The notes: a model not told the origin generated them from the letters alone. A stretch of DNA of 64,000 bases from Nonomuraea jiangxiensis (GCF_900099965.1 NZ_FNDJ01000005.1:62001-126000); one strand, 5' to 3'; positions 50,664 through 59,484 are shown, counted from the stretch's first letter. Numbers and translations are program-made.

Positions 50664-52193
50664 GTGGCAGATGATTATCTTGTGCGGATCGGCCGGCTGA
50701 TCAGGGACGCGCGTCAGCATCGTGGATGGACGCAGCTGCAGCTGGCCGATGCGCTGGCGACGAGTCAGAGTGCGGTCAACCGGATCGAGCGCGGCAACCA
50801 GAACATCAGCCTTGAGATGATCGCCCGGATCGGTGAGGCGCTCGACAGTGAGATCGTGTCGCTGGGCTATGCCGGGCCGATGCATCTGCGGGTGGTGGGC
50901 GGGCGCCGGCTGTCGGGCAGCATCGATGTGAAGACCTCGAAGAACGCGTGTGTGGCGCTGCTGTGCGCGTCGTTGCTGAACTCGGGGCGCACGATTTTGC
51001 GGAAGGTGGCGCGGATCGAGGAGGTCTACCGGATTCTGGAGGTGCTCGCCTCGGTCGGGGTGCGGGCGCGGTGGATCAACGAGGGCAGCGATCTGGAGAT
51101 CGTGCCTCCGGCGCGGCTGGAGCTGGAGGCGATGGACACGGACGCGGCTCGGCGTACCAGGAGTGTGATCATGTTCCTGGGGCCGTTGATGCATCGGACG
51201 GAGCAGTTCCAGATTCCGTACGCGGGTGGGTGTGACCTGGGGACGCGGACGGTGCAGCCGCACATGTCGGCGTTGAAGCATTTCGGGTTGGACATCACGG
51301 CGACGGGCGGGTTCTATCACGCGCGGGTGGATCGGGGGGTGTCGCCGTCGCGGCCGATCGTGCTGACCGAGCGGGGCGACACGGTGACGGAGAACGCGCT
51401 GCTGGCGGCGGCGCGTCATGACGGGGTGACGGTGATCCGCAACGCCTCGTCGAACTACATGGTGCAGGATCTGTGTTTCTTCCTGGAGCAGCTCGGGGTG
51501 CGGGTGGAGGGGGTGGGGACGACGACGTTGACGGTGCACGGGGTGCCGTTCATCGAGCGGGATGTCGACTACTCCCCCTCCGAGGATCCGGTGGAGGCGA
51601 TGAGCCTGCTGGCGGCGGCGGTGGTGACGTCGTCGGAGCTGACGATCTGCCGGGTGCCGGTGGAGTTCCTGGAGATCGAGCTGGCGGTGCTGGAGGAGAT
51701 GGGCCTCGATCATGATCGGGGGCGGGAGTACGCGGCGGCGAACGGGCGTACGCGGCTGGTGGATCTGACGGTGCGGCCGTCGAAGCTGGTCTCCCCCATC
51801 GACAAGATCCATCCGATGCCGTTCCCGGGGTTGAACATCGACAACGTGCCGTTCTTCGCGGCGATCGCGGCCGCGGCGCAGGGGTCGACGCTGATCCATG
51901 ACTGGGTGTACGACAACCGGGCGATCTATCTGACGGAGCTGACCCGGCTGGGCGCGTCGGTCAAGCTGCTGGATCCGCACCGGGTGCTGGTGGAGGGGCC
52001 GACCCGGTGGCGCAGCGCGGAGATGATGTGCCCGCCGGCGTTGCGGCCGGCGGTGGTGGTGCTGCTGGCGATGATGGCGGCCGAGGGCACGTCGGTGCTG
52101 CGGAACGTGTATGTGATCAACCGGGGTTACGAGGACCTGGCCGAGCGGCTGAACGCGCTGGGGGCGCGCATCGAGACCTTCCGCGACATCTGA
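50664..52193 (+). CDS. murA2: XRE-domain UDP-GlcNAc 1-carboxyvinyltransferase paralogue (MurA2)
   Basis: 509 aa. Residues 1-70 are an XRE helix-turn-helix (LIRDARQHRGWTQLQLADAL, SQSAVNRIERGNQNISLEM). The rest is an EPSP-synthase-fold MurA domain with the K-N pair in DVKTSKNACVALLCASLL, the active-site Cys in PYAGGCDLGTRTVQPHM, and DYSPSEDPVEAMSLLAAAVV. It resembles end to end the second, XRE-bearing MurA of Streptomyces. It may catalyse enolpyruvyl transfer to UDP-GlcNAc or act as a regulator; the usual Arg of the catalytic D-R-x-E motif is Val here. GTG 50664, 8 nt after TATGGT, could be leaderless, or the gene is co-transcribed with hypX. Confidence 0.92.
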   Translation: MADDYLVRIGRLIRDARQHRGWTQLQLADALATSQSAVNRIERGNQNISLEMIARIGEALDSEIVSLGYAGPMHLRVVGGRRLSGSIDVKTSKNACVALLCASLLNSGRTILRKVARIEEVYRILEVLASVGVRARWINEGSDLEIVPPARLELEAMDTDAARRTRSVIMFLGPLMHRTEQFQIPYAGGCDLGTRTVQPHMSALKHFGLDITATGGFYHARVDRGVSPSRPIVLTERGDTVTENALLAAARHDGVTVIRNASSNYMVQDLCFFLEQLGVRVEGVGTTTLTVHGVPFIERDVDYSPSEDPVEAMSLLAAAVVTSSELTICRVPVEFLEIELAVLEEMGLDHDRGREYAAANGRTRLVDLTVRPSKLVSPIDKIHPMPFPGLNIDNVPFFAAIAAAAQGSTLIHDWVYDNRAIYLTELTRLGASVKLLDPHRVLVEGPTRWRSAEMMCPPALRPAVVVLLAMMAAEGTSVLRNVYVINRGYEDLAERLNALGARIETFRDI

Positions 52194-52265
52194 TTTTCTG
52201 TCGGTGCCTGCCGCTACGGTCGTGGTTGCCGGTGGTGGTGGTGCCTGACAGGGGAGGTGGCGCGG

Positions 52266-53294
52266 GTGCGGCCTGCGGAGCTCGAGCGGTTGACGGTGGC
52301 CGAGGCGGCTGACCGTTATGTGGAGCTGGTGCGGGCCAGGACGTCGACGGGGGCGCTGTCGCCGTCGACGGCGGAGGTCTATGCGCGGGATGTGGCGACG
52401 CTGGTGGCGCTGGCGGGTGAGCGGGCGGTGCTCGACGATCTGACCGGTGAGGACGTGGATGCGATCCTGCTGGCGTTCGCCCGCAAACCCGACGGCCGCC
52501 GTTCGGGCGGCGCGGGCGGCACGGGGGGTGAGGGCGGGCAGTCGGCGTCGTCGCAGGCGCGTTTCCGCCGGTCGGTGTCGGCGTTGTTCAAGCATGCGGC
52601 GCTGGCCGGGTGGGTGCAGGTCAACCCGATGACGACGTCGACGGTGACGGCCAAGCAGCGGGGCGGGTTGCGGCCGGAGCGGCGGGCGCTCACGCGGGAG
52701 CAGGCGCAGGGGCTGATCGGGGCGGCTCGTGCGCTGGAGGAGGCGCCGGCCTCGGGTAAGCGGCGGGATCAGCGTACGGAGTTGCGTGACGCGGTGATCG
52801 TGCTGTTGCTGGCGACGGTGGGGCCGCGGGTGTCGGAGCTGGTGCGGGCGAATGTGGAGGATTTCTTCACCAACGACGGGGTGCGTTACTGGCGGATCTT
52901 CGGCAAGGGCGGCCGCACGCGGGATGTGCCGTTGCCGGATGACGTGGCGGAGGTGCTGCAGGCGTATCTGGCGCGGGGGCGGCCGGGGGTGCAGGACAAG
53001 GCGTTGCTGTTGTCGTGGCGGGGGCGGCGGCTGGCGCGGGGTGACGTGCAGGCGGTGATCGATCGGGTGCTGCGGCGGGTGGATCCGGAGCAGCGGCGTT
53101 CGGTGACGCCGCATGGGTTGCGGCATACGACGGCGACGCATCTGCTGGCCGACGCGGTGGACATGGACGCGGTGCGGCGGGTGCTGGGGCACAGCGATCT
53201 GTCGACGCTGGGGCGTTATCGCGATGATCTGCCGGGTGAGCTGGAGGTGGCGATGCGGGCGCATCCGCTGTTGCGGGGTAAGCCGGGGTCGTGA
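52266..53294 (+). CDS. Tyrosine recombinase (XerC/D-like integrase)
   Basis: 342 aa: N-terminal SAM-like core-binding domain (about 10-150, with a Gly/Ser-rich insert near 80-95) and a catalytic domain with all residues: Arg in VGPRVSELVRANVEDF, Lys in IFGKGGRTRDVPLP, H-x-x-R in TPHGLRHTTATHLLADA, His in RRVLGHSDLSTLGRY, whose final Tyr is the nucleophile. GTG 52266 is 8 nt after GGGGAGG; GTG 52257 is the longer alternative. It follows murA2 by 72 bp. It may be a chromosomal XerC/D-like enzyme rather than a phage integrase, as no att repeats are evident beside it. Confidence 0.92.
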   Translation: MRPAELERLTVAEAADRYVELVRARTSTGALSPSTAEVYARDVATLVALAGERAVLDDLTGEDVDAILLAFARKPDGRRSGGAGGTGGEGGQSASSQARFRRSVSALFKHAALAGWVQVNPMTTSTVTAKQRGGLRPERRALTREQAQGLIGAARALEEAPASGKRRDQRTELRDAVIVLLLATVGPRVSELVRANVEDFFTNDGVRYWRIFGKGGRTRDVPLPDDVAEVLQAYLARGRPGVQDKALLLSWRGRRLARGDVQAVIDRVLRRVDPEQRRSVTPHGLRHTTATHLLADAVDMDAVRRVLGHSDLSTLGRYRDDLPGELEVAMRAHPLLRGKPGS

Positions 53295-53421
53295 TCCGGT
53301 CCCCGGGGAGCGGTGCTTTCATTTCCCGATCATCGGTGGCGTGGTGCGCGGGTTGGGGCGTGCCGGCGCTGTGCGGGGGCCGGCGCGGGGGGTTCGGTGA
53401 TCGGGGTGGTGCCGGGGTGGT

Positions 53422-53673
53422 TCAGGTGGAGGCGGGGGTGGAGCGGACGGCGAGGTGGTCCAGGGAGATGCCCAGGACGTCGGCCAGGGCCGCGATGGTG
53501 AAGAACGCGGGGGTGGCGATGCGGCCTGTCTCGATCTTGCGGAGTGTCTCGGCGGACATGCCGGCGGCGGCGGCGACCTCGACGATGCTGCGTTCGCCGC
53601 GGGCCTGGCGCAGGGTGTGGCCGAGTTGCTCGCCGCGGAGTCGTTCTTCGGGGGTCAGTGGAGGTCGTACCAT
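53422..53673 (-). CDS. XRE-family transcriptional regulator
   Basis: 83 aa single HTH protein: GHTLRQARGERSIVEVAAAA, GMSAETLRKIETGRIATPAF. ATG 53671-53673 lies 7 nt after TAGAGT on the reverse strand, a leaderless layout, and the longer reading to 53808 is disfavoured. The promoter region carries the CTATACC-N14-GGTATAG dyad, probably its own operator. Confidence 0.85.
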   Translation of the reverse strand: MVRPPLTPEERLRGEQLGHTLRQARGERSIVEVAAAAGMSAETLRKIETGRIATPAFFTIAALADVLGISLDHLAVRSTPAST

Positions 53674-53683
53674 GGTCACAACT

Positions 53684-53711
53684 CTATACCCGGATACAAA
53701 TACCGGTATAG
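53684..53711. promoter_or_regulatory. Operator dyad upstream of XRE gene
   Basis: CTATACC-N14-GGTATAG; the right half contains the perfect palindrome ATACCGGTAT (53700-53709), and the left half overlaps the -10 box of the XRE gene. Fits autorepression. Confidence 0.6.
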
Positions 53712-53973
53712 TTATGCGGCTCACATGCTCGGAGTTCGGTGGGCGCAGTAGTGGGCGGGTGCTGTGGTCGGCGGGGGTGCTGTCTCGGCCACGCCGGGCG
53801 GCCGCCACCTGGGCTCTACGCCAACCCGCCCCGACGTCATCGCATTCGGTCCGTCATCGCCGCCGGCTCCGTTGGGGGCCTCTGAACGCCGAGGGCCCAC
53901 AGTGCATGACCAGCGGTCACGCTTGTGGCCCCGGGGTCGTCGGGGTCGGGTTGCCGGTGCCAGGTTCGGTGGG
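53712..53973. other. 260-bp gap without gene
   Basis: A plus-strand frame from 53714 (MRLTCSEFGG...) exists but has Arg/Pro-rich shadow composition; not called. Confidence 0.35.
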
Positions 53974-54009
53974 AGGTTAAACCTGATGAACCGATAAATA
54001 GGTACCTAT
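53974..54009. promoter_or_regulatory. Two AGGT/ACCT palindromes upstream of HATPase-like gene
   Basis: AGGTT-A-AACCT (53974-53984) and ATAGGTACCTAT (53998-54009), centres about 24.5 bp apart, share AGGT/ACCT half-sites. They lie about 80 bp before the gene at 54092. Confidence 0.45.
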
Positions 54010-54091
54010 ACGGGGAGAAATCCCGTCCTTCTCTGGGGGTGCCTTCTCGCATGCTGGACATGTCGACAGGTCGCGGAGGGAGACGAACGAG

Positions 54092-54583
54092 GTGTACGCC
54101 ATGTGTCACTCCGGTGCCGCACGCGGAGACGCTCCGCGCCGGCCCGTCATGCTGGGGCTACGGCCCTGGAACACGCTCCTGGTCATCGCGGACACCCTCG
54201 CCGTGCGGACCCGCCGGGCCGCGAACGACCACGATGTCAGCTGGACCCTGGCCGCCCGCCCCTCCGCGGTGCCCACCGCCCTGCGCCTGACCGCCCTCCG
54301 CCTGGCCGCCTGGGACCTGTGCGACCACGTGGAGACCACCCAGCGGCTCGTCGGCGCGCTCGTCGCCGACGCCCTCGACTACGCCATCGACGGCGTCCGA
54401 GTCGGCTTCCACCTCGAAGACGGGCTGCTGCGCTGTGAAGTGGAGGACACCGGCAGCGACTCGGTCCCGGCCCGGCACAACCCGATCGCCACCCGTCTGG
54501 CCTGCTGTTCCGGCGTGGCCGACAACCTCGCCTGGTTCGAGCTGGTCACCGACGAGCGCAATCACCACCACCCGCCCCGCTGA
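54092..54583 (+). CDS. HATPase-like (RsbW/anti-sigma-type) protein, degenerate N-box
   Basis: 163 aa. The middle (VETTQRLVGALVADALDYAI, then VGFHLEDGLLRCEVEDTG) has the layout of actinobacterial anti-sigma-factor-like histidine-kinase ATPases, but the N-box Asn of E-L-V-T-N-A is Asp here, and no clear G-box follows. ATP binding is therefore doubtful. GTG 54092 is 9 nt after GGAGGGAG; ATG 54101 is also possible. Two AGGT palindromes lie upstream. Function unknown. Confidence 0.65.
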   Translation: MYAMCHSGAARGDAPRRPVMLGLRPWNTLLVIADTLAVRTRRAANDHDVSWTLAARPSAVPTALRLTALRLAAWDLCDHVETTQRLVGALVADALDYAIDGVRVGFHLEDGLLRCEVEDTGSDSVPARHNPIATRLACCSGVADNLAWFELVTDERNHHHPPR

Positions 54584-54706
54584 CCCGCCGCCGGAATCGG
54601 CCACCACCGCCCAGACACCCGGTTCCGGCGGCGTCCCCGCCACGGATCCGCGCACCCGGAACGGTCCCCCTCCCCCCATCCCCCTACTGGGCGCCGTCGC
54701 GGGGCG

Positions 54707-57061
54707 TCATGCCACCTGGTCGTCGTCCTCCCGGCCGCGGGCGCCCACCCACACGGCGATCTGGGCCCGCGAGTGGAACCCCAGCTTGCTCAGGATGTGC
54801 TCGATGTGCCCCTCGGCGGTCCGCTGCGCGATCACCAGGGAGGCCGCGATCTCCTTGTTCGTCAGCCCGCGCGCCACCAGCGCCGCGATCTCCGTCTCCC
54901 GCCGGGTCAACCGCGCCCACTGCCCGCGATCGTGGCCGCCGCGCCCGCGTGCGTCCTCCCGCAACGCGTACGCCATCCCCTCCTCGTACGACAACCGCGC
55001 GCCCCGCCCGACCGCCGCCTCGAACGCCGCGTCCCCCAGCGCCGCCCGGCAGCACGCCACGCACTCATCGTGGTACCGCATCAGATGCCCGAACCCGGAC
55101 ATCACCGCGCCCACCGACGCCCACACGCTCTGCACGATCCCCAGCAGCCGCGCCGCCCGGTCGAACCGCCGCTCCGCGGCCGCCACCCACGCCAGCACCT
55201 CGACGCTGACGCCCACCCCCATCCAGTCGCCGATCGACCGGTCGAAGGCCAGGCTCCCGCTCGCCAGCTCCGCCGCCCGCGGCAGGTCACCCTGCCGCCA
55301 CACCTCCACGCTCAGGGCCATCATCGCGTACGCCCGATGCCAGCCCTCCCCCGAGGCATCGCTCACCGCCAGCGCCTCCTCCCCGGCGGCCACCGCCCGC
55401 GCGGACTCCCCCGCGAACGAGTGCGCCAGCGACAACCGCACCAGCGCCAGCGACAACCCCGCCAGATCCCCCGTGCCGCGATGCCGGGCCAGCCCCTCCT
55501 CGTAACGCTCGACGGCCTCCGCGACCCGCCCGCGGGACATGGCGATCATGCCGGAGAACAGCGCCGCGTATCCCAGCACCGACTCGTTCTCCAGCCGCTC
55601 CCCCAGCCGGCGCGCCTCGCGCACCATGCCGTCCGCCGCCGTCATGTCCCCCTGCATGATCGTCAGCCACGCGCCCGCCCACAACGCGCGGGCGCGTACC
55701 TCTAGCGGGCCCGCCCCGGCGGCCAGCCCGCGTTCCACCCAGTTACGCCCCTCGCCCAGGTAATAACTGGTGATCCAGTGATACAGCAGGTCCGTGGCCA
55801 GGCTCAGCCCGGCGCCCGACTCGCCCGGCACGGCAAAGCACGTGTCCAGCGCCGCCCGCAGGTTGGCGTCCTCCACCTGCAGCCGGGTGAACCGCCCGAC
55901 CTGCCCGGCCCCGAACACCTGCGCACGTGCCTGCTTGGCCAGCTCGCGGTAATAACCGGCGTGCCGCCGCCGCAACACCTCCTCCCGGCCGGAGGCGACG
56001 AGCCGCTCGCGGCCGTACTCGCGCAGCGTCTCCAGCATCCGGTAGCGCACTCCGCCCCGGTGGTCCTCCCGTACCAGGACGGACTTTTCCACCAGGCCGA
56101 TCACCAGATCGACCACGTCCTCGCGGGCGATCCCGTCCCCCGAGCAGACGGCCTCGGCCGCCTTCAGATCCAGCCCGCCGGCGAACACCGACACCCGCTC
56201 CCACAGCAACCGCTCCTCGTCCGAACACAGCGCGTAACTCCAGTCGATCAGTGCCCGCAGCGTCTGATGCCGGGGCAACACCGTCCTCGATCCACACCTC
56301 AGCAGGCGGAACCGGTCCTCCAGCCGATCCAGCACCTGCCGCACCGACAGCGCCCGCAGCCGTACCGCCGCCAGCTCGATCGCCAGCGGCAACCCGTCCA
56401 ACCGGCACACGATACGGGCCACGACCTCCCGGTTGTCCTCGGTCACCGCGAACCCCGGCACCACGGCACGGGCCCGCTCGACGAACAGCCGCACCGCCTC
56501 ACCCTGCGCCAGCGCCTCCGGCGACAGGCCCGGCCGGCGCCGCTCCGGCAGCGACAGCGGCGGCACCGGCACCACGTGCTCGCCCCCGATGCCCAGCGCC
56601 TCCCGGCTGGTGGCCAGGACGCGCGCCTCACCCGCCGTCCGCAGCAGCGTCTCCGCCAGCACCGCGCACTCGGCGACCAGGTGCTCGCAGTTGTCCAGGA
56701 TCACCAGCACCTGCTTGTCCCGCAGGTGCTCGGTCAGCGCAGCCAGCGGCGCCGTACTCGTCAGGTCGCGGATCTCCAGCGCCTCGGCCACCACTTCGGC
56801 CAGCAGCTCCGGGCACTGCAGCGCGGCCAGCTCCACCAGCCACACGCCGTCGCGGAAGGCCCGCCGCACCTCGTGGCCCACGCGCAGCGCCAGCCGGGTC
56901 TTGCCGACTCCGCCCACACCGGTCAAGGTCACCGCCCTGGACACGGACAGCAACTGCCTGACCTCGGCCACCTCGTGCCGACGCCCCACGAAACTCGTCA
57001 CCTCGGCGGGCAGCCGGCAGACGTGCTGGCTCCGGGAGGTACTGGTCATCACCGCTGTCAT
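54707..57061 (-). CDS. LuxR-family ATPase transcriptional regulator (AfsR/NB-ARC-like)
   Basis: 784 aa. N-terminal P-loop ATPase: Walker A LTGVGGVGKTRLALRVGH (about 47-64), Walker B VLVILDNCEHLVAECAVL, sensor LATSREALGIGGEHV and LDGLPLAIELAAVRLRAL; then a long TPR-like helical sensor region; then a C-terminal LuxR HTH (ARLTRRETEIAALVARGLTN, KEIAASLVIAQRTAEGHIEH). Start at ATG 57059-57061 or the in-frame ATG 12 nt downstream. Divergent from the ArsR-SRPBCC operon but with about 240 bp between. Signal and targets unknown. Confidence 0.92.
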   Translation of the reverse strand: MTAVMTSTSRSQHVCRLPAEVTSFVGRRHEVAEVRQLLSVSRAVTLTGVGGVGKTRLALRVGHEVRRAFRDGVWLVELAALQCPELLAEVVAEALEIRDLTSTAPLAALTEHLRDKQVLVILDNCEHLVAECAVLAETLLRTAGEARVLATSREALGIGGEHVVPVPPLSLPERRRPGLSPEALAQGEAVRLFVERARAVVPGFAVTEDNREVVARIVCRLDGLPLAIELAAVRLRALSVRQVLDRLEDRFRLLRCGSRTVLPRHQTLRALIDWSYALCSDEERLLWERVSVFAGGLDLKAAEAVCSGDGIAREDVVDLVIGLVEKSVLVREDHRGGVRYRMLETLREYGRERLVASGREEVLRRRHAGYYRELAKQARAQVFGAGQVGRFTRLQVEDANLRAALDTCFAVPGESGAGLSLATDLLYHWITSYYLGEGRNWVERGLAAGAGPLEVRARALWAGAWLTIMQGDMTAADGMVREARRLGERLENESVLGYAALFSGMIAMSRGRVAEAVERYEEGLARHRGTGDLAGLSLALVRLSLAHSFAGESARAVAAGEEALAVSDASGEGWHRAYAMMALSVEVWRQGDLPRAAELASGSLAFDRSIGDWMGVGVSVEVLAWVAAAERRFDRAARLLGIVQSVWASVGAVMSGFGHLMRYHDECVACCRAALGDAAFEAAVGRGARLSYEEGMAYALREDARGRGGHDRGQWARLTRRETEIAALVARGLTNKEIAASLVIAQRTAEGHIEHILSKLGFHSRAQIAVWVGARGREDDDQVA

Positions 57062-57267
57062 GGCGCCTCAACCGACACGCGCGACCGGTGGGCCACCACC
57101 GCGCCGCGACGTCCTCATCGCCACCAGGTTATGCGCAGCCTCCGAGGTGGGGGAGCGTGTCCGAAAAGCTGCGCCAACTCTTGGCCAACGCATGGGATTA
57201 CCGCGCCCCGCCCTTGACCGCCCCTCCCCCGGGCGGGAATCACCACAAGCCGTACATGCGGTTGCGG

Positions 57268-57291
57268 GAATATACCCGACCCCGTATATTC
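57268..57291 (+). promoter_or_regulatory. arsR promoter with operator as spacer
   Basis: The perfect dyad GAATATAC-N8-GTATATTC occupies the spacer between TTGCGG (57262-57267) and TATATT (57285-57290, 17-bp spacing) and covers the -10. The ATG follows 7 nt later. A textbook autorepressed leaderless promoter. Confidence 0.75.
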
Positions 57292-57297
57292 GCCCCC

Positions 57298-57609
57298 ATG
57301 CGCTTCGACGTGCTAGCCGAACCCACCCGGCGCGACATCCTCGACCTCCTCCTCCAACGCCCCCACCTCGTCGGCGAACTCAGCCACCACCTCGGCCTCA
57401 CCCAACCCGGCACCAGCAAACACCTGCGCGCCCTCCGCGAAGCAGGCCTCGTCACCGTCCGCAAAGACGCCCAACGCCGCTGGTACGAACTCCGCCCCCA
57501 GCCCCTCGCCGACATCGACGCCTGGCTCACCCCCTACCGCAAACTCTGGAACCACTCCCTCGACCGCCTCGAACACCACCTCGACACCATGGAGGACGAC
57601 ACCCCATGA
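57298..57609 (+). CDS. ArsR-family repressor of SRPBCC operon
   Basis: 103 aa. Family opening FDVLAEPTRRDILDLLLQRP, recognition helix region LGLTQPGTSKHLRALREAGL and wing VRKDAQRRWYELRP. ATG 57298, leaderless. Its TGA overlaps the ATG of the SRPBCC gene (ATGA). ArsR-SRPBCC pairs are common in actinomycetes and the ArsR typically represses its own operon. Confidence 0.92.
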   Translation: MRFDVLAEPTRRDILDLLLQRPHLVGELSHHLGLTQPGTSKHLRALREAGLVTVRKDAQRRWYELRPQPLADIDAWLTPYRKLWNHSLDRLEHHLDTMEDDTP

Positions 57610-58385
57610 ACGAAAACCTCACCCTGCACCCCGACGGCCGCACCACCCTCACCATGCAACGCCGCCTCCCCCACCCACCCGCCAAGGTCTGGCGCGCCAT
57701 CACCCAACCCGAGCACCTGGCCCACTGGTTCCCCGCCACCATCACCATCGACGGCGACCGCATCACCTACGGCTTCGGCCCCGACGGCCACATCACCGAG
57801 AACGACCCGCCCCGCGTCTTCGCCCACACCTGGGGCCAGGACGACCTGCGCTGGGAACTCCACGAGGACGGCCCCGGCACCCTGCTCACCTTCACCCACA
57901 CCTTCACCGACCGCCACGGCGCCGCCAGCTTCGCCGCCGGCTGGCACACCTGCCTCACCGCCCTCCTCGCCCACCTCGACGAACGCCCCTTCCACGAGCC
58001 CACCGGCACCGGCCGCCTGCACGAGGACTACATCGCCATCCTCGGCCTCGACCCCGCCACCACCGACGAGCACACCACCCGCGTCGAACGCCAGCTCACC
58101 CGCCCCGCCGACCACGTCTGGCAGGTCCTCGGCGGCCCCGACGCCACCCCCGGCGCCCCGCCACCCGCCCCGTTCACCACCCCCGGCCTCCAGCCCGGCC
58201 CCGTCACCCGCGCCGAGACCGCCAAACTCCTGGAGTACGACACCACCGGCGGCACCGTGCGCTGGGAGCTCATCGCCGGCACCGGCCACGGCGCCCGCCT
58301 CGTCATCATCCACACCGGCGACCCCGCCGCCGCCCCGGCCTGGCGCAGACGGGTCGAGGAACTGGCCGCTGACCTCGCTGGCTAG
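57606..58385 (+). CDS. Tandem SRPBCC (AHSA1-like) protein
   Basis: 259 aa with two domains. Residues 1-145 form a complete AHSA1-type SRPBCC fold (QRRLPHPPAKVWRAITQPEH, LAHWFPATITIDGDRITYGF, and FAAGWHTCLTALLAHLDERP). Residues 155-259 start again with VERQLTRPADHVWQVLGGPD and look like a shorter second copy. Hydrophobic-ligand binding is the general property; the ligand is unknown. Translationally coupled to arsR. Codons are almost exclusively C-ending. Confidence 0.87.
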   Translation: MNENLTLHPDGRTTLTMQRRLPHPPAKVWRAITQPEHLAHWFPATITIDGDRITYGFGPDGHITENDPPRVFAHTWGQDDLRWELHEDGPGTLLTFTHTFTDRHGAASFAAGWHTCLTALLAHLDERPFHEPTGTGRLHEDYIAILGLDPATTDEHTTRVERQLTRPADHVWQVLGGPDATPGAPPPAPFTTPGLQPGPVTRAETAKLLEYDTTGGTVRWELIAGTGHGARLVIIHTGDPAAAPAWRRRVEELAADLAG

Positions 58386-58425
58386 GGGTTGACGGGGGTG
58401 ACCTGGGTTTTTCTCCCACCCACGT

Positions 58426-58443
58426 CCTTTACAATGTAGATCA
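58426..58443 (+). repeat. 18-bp direct repeat, right after the purB operon
   Basis: CCTTTACAATGTAGATCA, ending one base before the DUF4037 stop codon. An exact copy in the same orientation lies at 61894-61911, upstream of purB. The core TACAATGTA is palindromic. Confidence 0.8.
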
Positions 58444-59484
58444 TCAAGCGCCGAGACCCAGCGCGGCCGCCGTCACCGCCCGCGCCCGTCCCGGCACCAT
58501 CAGCAGATCCGTCGAATCCGCCAGCTGGTCCACGCACCCCACCACCGGCAGCTCCCGGATCACCGGATCCGTCACCGCCGCCAGCAGCGCCTGCGCGAAC
58601 CGGTCACCGCCGATCACCTCGAACGGCCGGTCGTGGAACCCCCGCACCCGCTCGTCCAGCCGCTCGGCCAGCGCCACCCGGTTCTGCAGCGCCGCCACCC
58701 GCCCGTACGCCGCCGACAACCCCTCCTGCCGGCCCCGCCACGACCGGGCCGCCATCGCGGCCCCCAGCGACTCCCCCAGCTCCGCCGACCCCGGCATCCG
58801 CGCCAGCGCGCTACCGAGCCATTTCGCGTACGGCGGGTAGCGCCGCCGCAGCAGCAGCGCCAGCCGCATCACCTCCCGCGCCAGCCGTGCCCCCACCACG
58901 GCCGACCCCAGCTCGTCCCCCACCTCACCGCACCGGCCGGGAAACGGCTCCTCCTGCGCGATCCGCCGCCACTGACACGCCAGCACATACCGCCACACAT
59001 CCTCGGGATACCAGCGCAACGACCCCCTGACCGCCTCCAGCCCCGCCCCCGGCAGCCCGTCGTGGAACACCTGCCCGCACGTCACCTCCGCCAGCCGCTG
59101 CCACGGCACCGACAGCCAGTCCAGCAGCGACACCCCCGCCCGCGGATCGAACCCGAGCCGCCCCGCCAGCCACCCGTCCAGATCCGTCACCGTCACCCCG
59201 GGCCGCACCCGCCCGTGGTAGGTGAACACCGTGGGGTAGCCGTGGAAGCGCTCCGGCAGCCCCGCCTCGACCTTCGCCCCTACCTCGGCCACCGCCTCGG
59301 CCGCCACGAACACCAGCACCCGCGGCCCCCAGTCGTGATCGGCCGAGCGGGCCGTGTCGAAGGCCAGCACCTCAGAGCCGGGCCCGATCAGCGCGGCACT
59401 GTGCGCCACGCCGGGCACCAGCGGCGCCACCACCTCGGTGTAGAAGGCGCGCGACAACTCGATACCAGGTACAAAATCGGACAT
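58444..59484 (-). CDS. DUF4037-domain protein (nucleotidyltransferase-like)
   Basis: 346 aa: opens with FVPGIELSRAFYTEVVAPLV and SAALIGPGSEVLAFDTARSA, the nucleotidyltransferase-like start of DUF4037 proteins, whose GSD-type motif here is GPGSEVL. It continues with SLLDWLSVPWQRLAEVTCGQ and DVWRYVLACQWRRIAQEEPF, the DUF4037 signature. ATG 59482-59484 (GTG directly before it is also possible). Last gene of the purB-GNAT-DUF4037 run on the minus strand, 97 bp after the GNAT gene. Role unknown. Confidence 0.85.
   Translation of the reverse strand: MSDFVPGIELSRAFYTEVVAPLVPGVAHSAALIGPGSEVLAFDTARSADHDWGPRVLVFVAAEAVAEVGAKVEAGLPERFHGYPTVFTYHGRVRPGVTVTDLDGWLAGRLGFDPRAGVSLLDWLSVPWQRLAEVTCGQVFHDGLPGAGLEAVRGSLRWYPEDVWRYVLACQWRRIAQEEPFPGRCGEVGDELGSAVVGARLAREVMRLALLLRRRYPPYAKWLGSALARMPGSAELGESLGAAMAARSWRGRQEGLSAAYGRVAALQNRVALAERLDERVRGFHDRPFEVIGGDRFAQALLAAVTDPVIRELPVVGCVDQLADSTDLLMVPGRARAVTAAALGLGA

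Noticed and set aside
50031..53264. 1,077-codon open frame on the minus strand
   Set aside because: Antisense to hypX, murA2 and the recombinase, all with clear family motifs; the frame is Arg/His/Pro-rich as expected for a shadow of GC-rich genes.
53714..53980. Plus-strand frame after the XRE operator
   Set aside because: Arg/Pro/Ser-rich composition, no ribosome-binding site, no recognisable motif.
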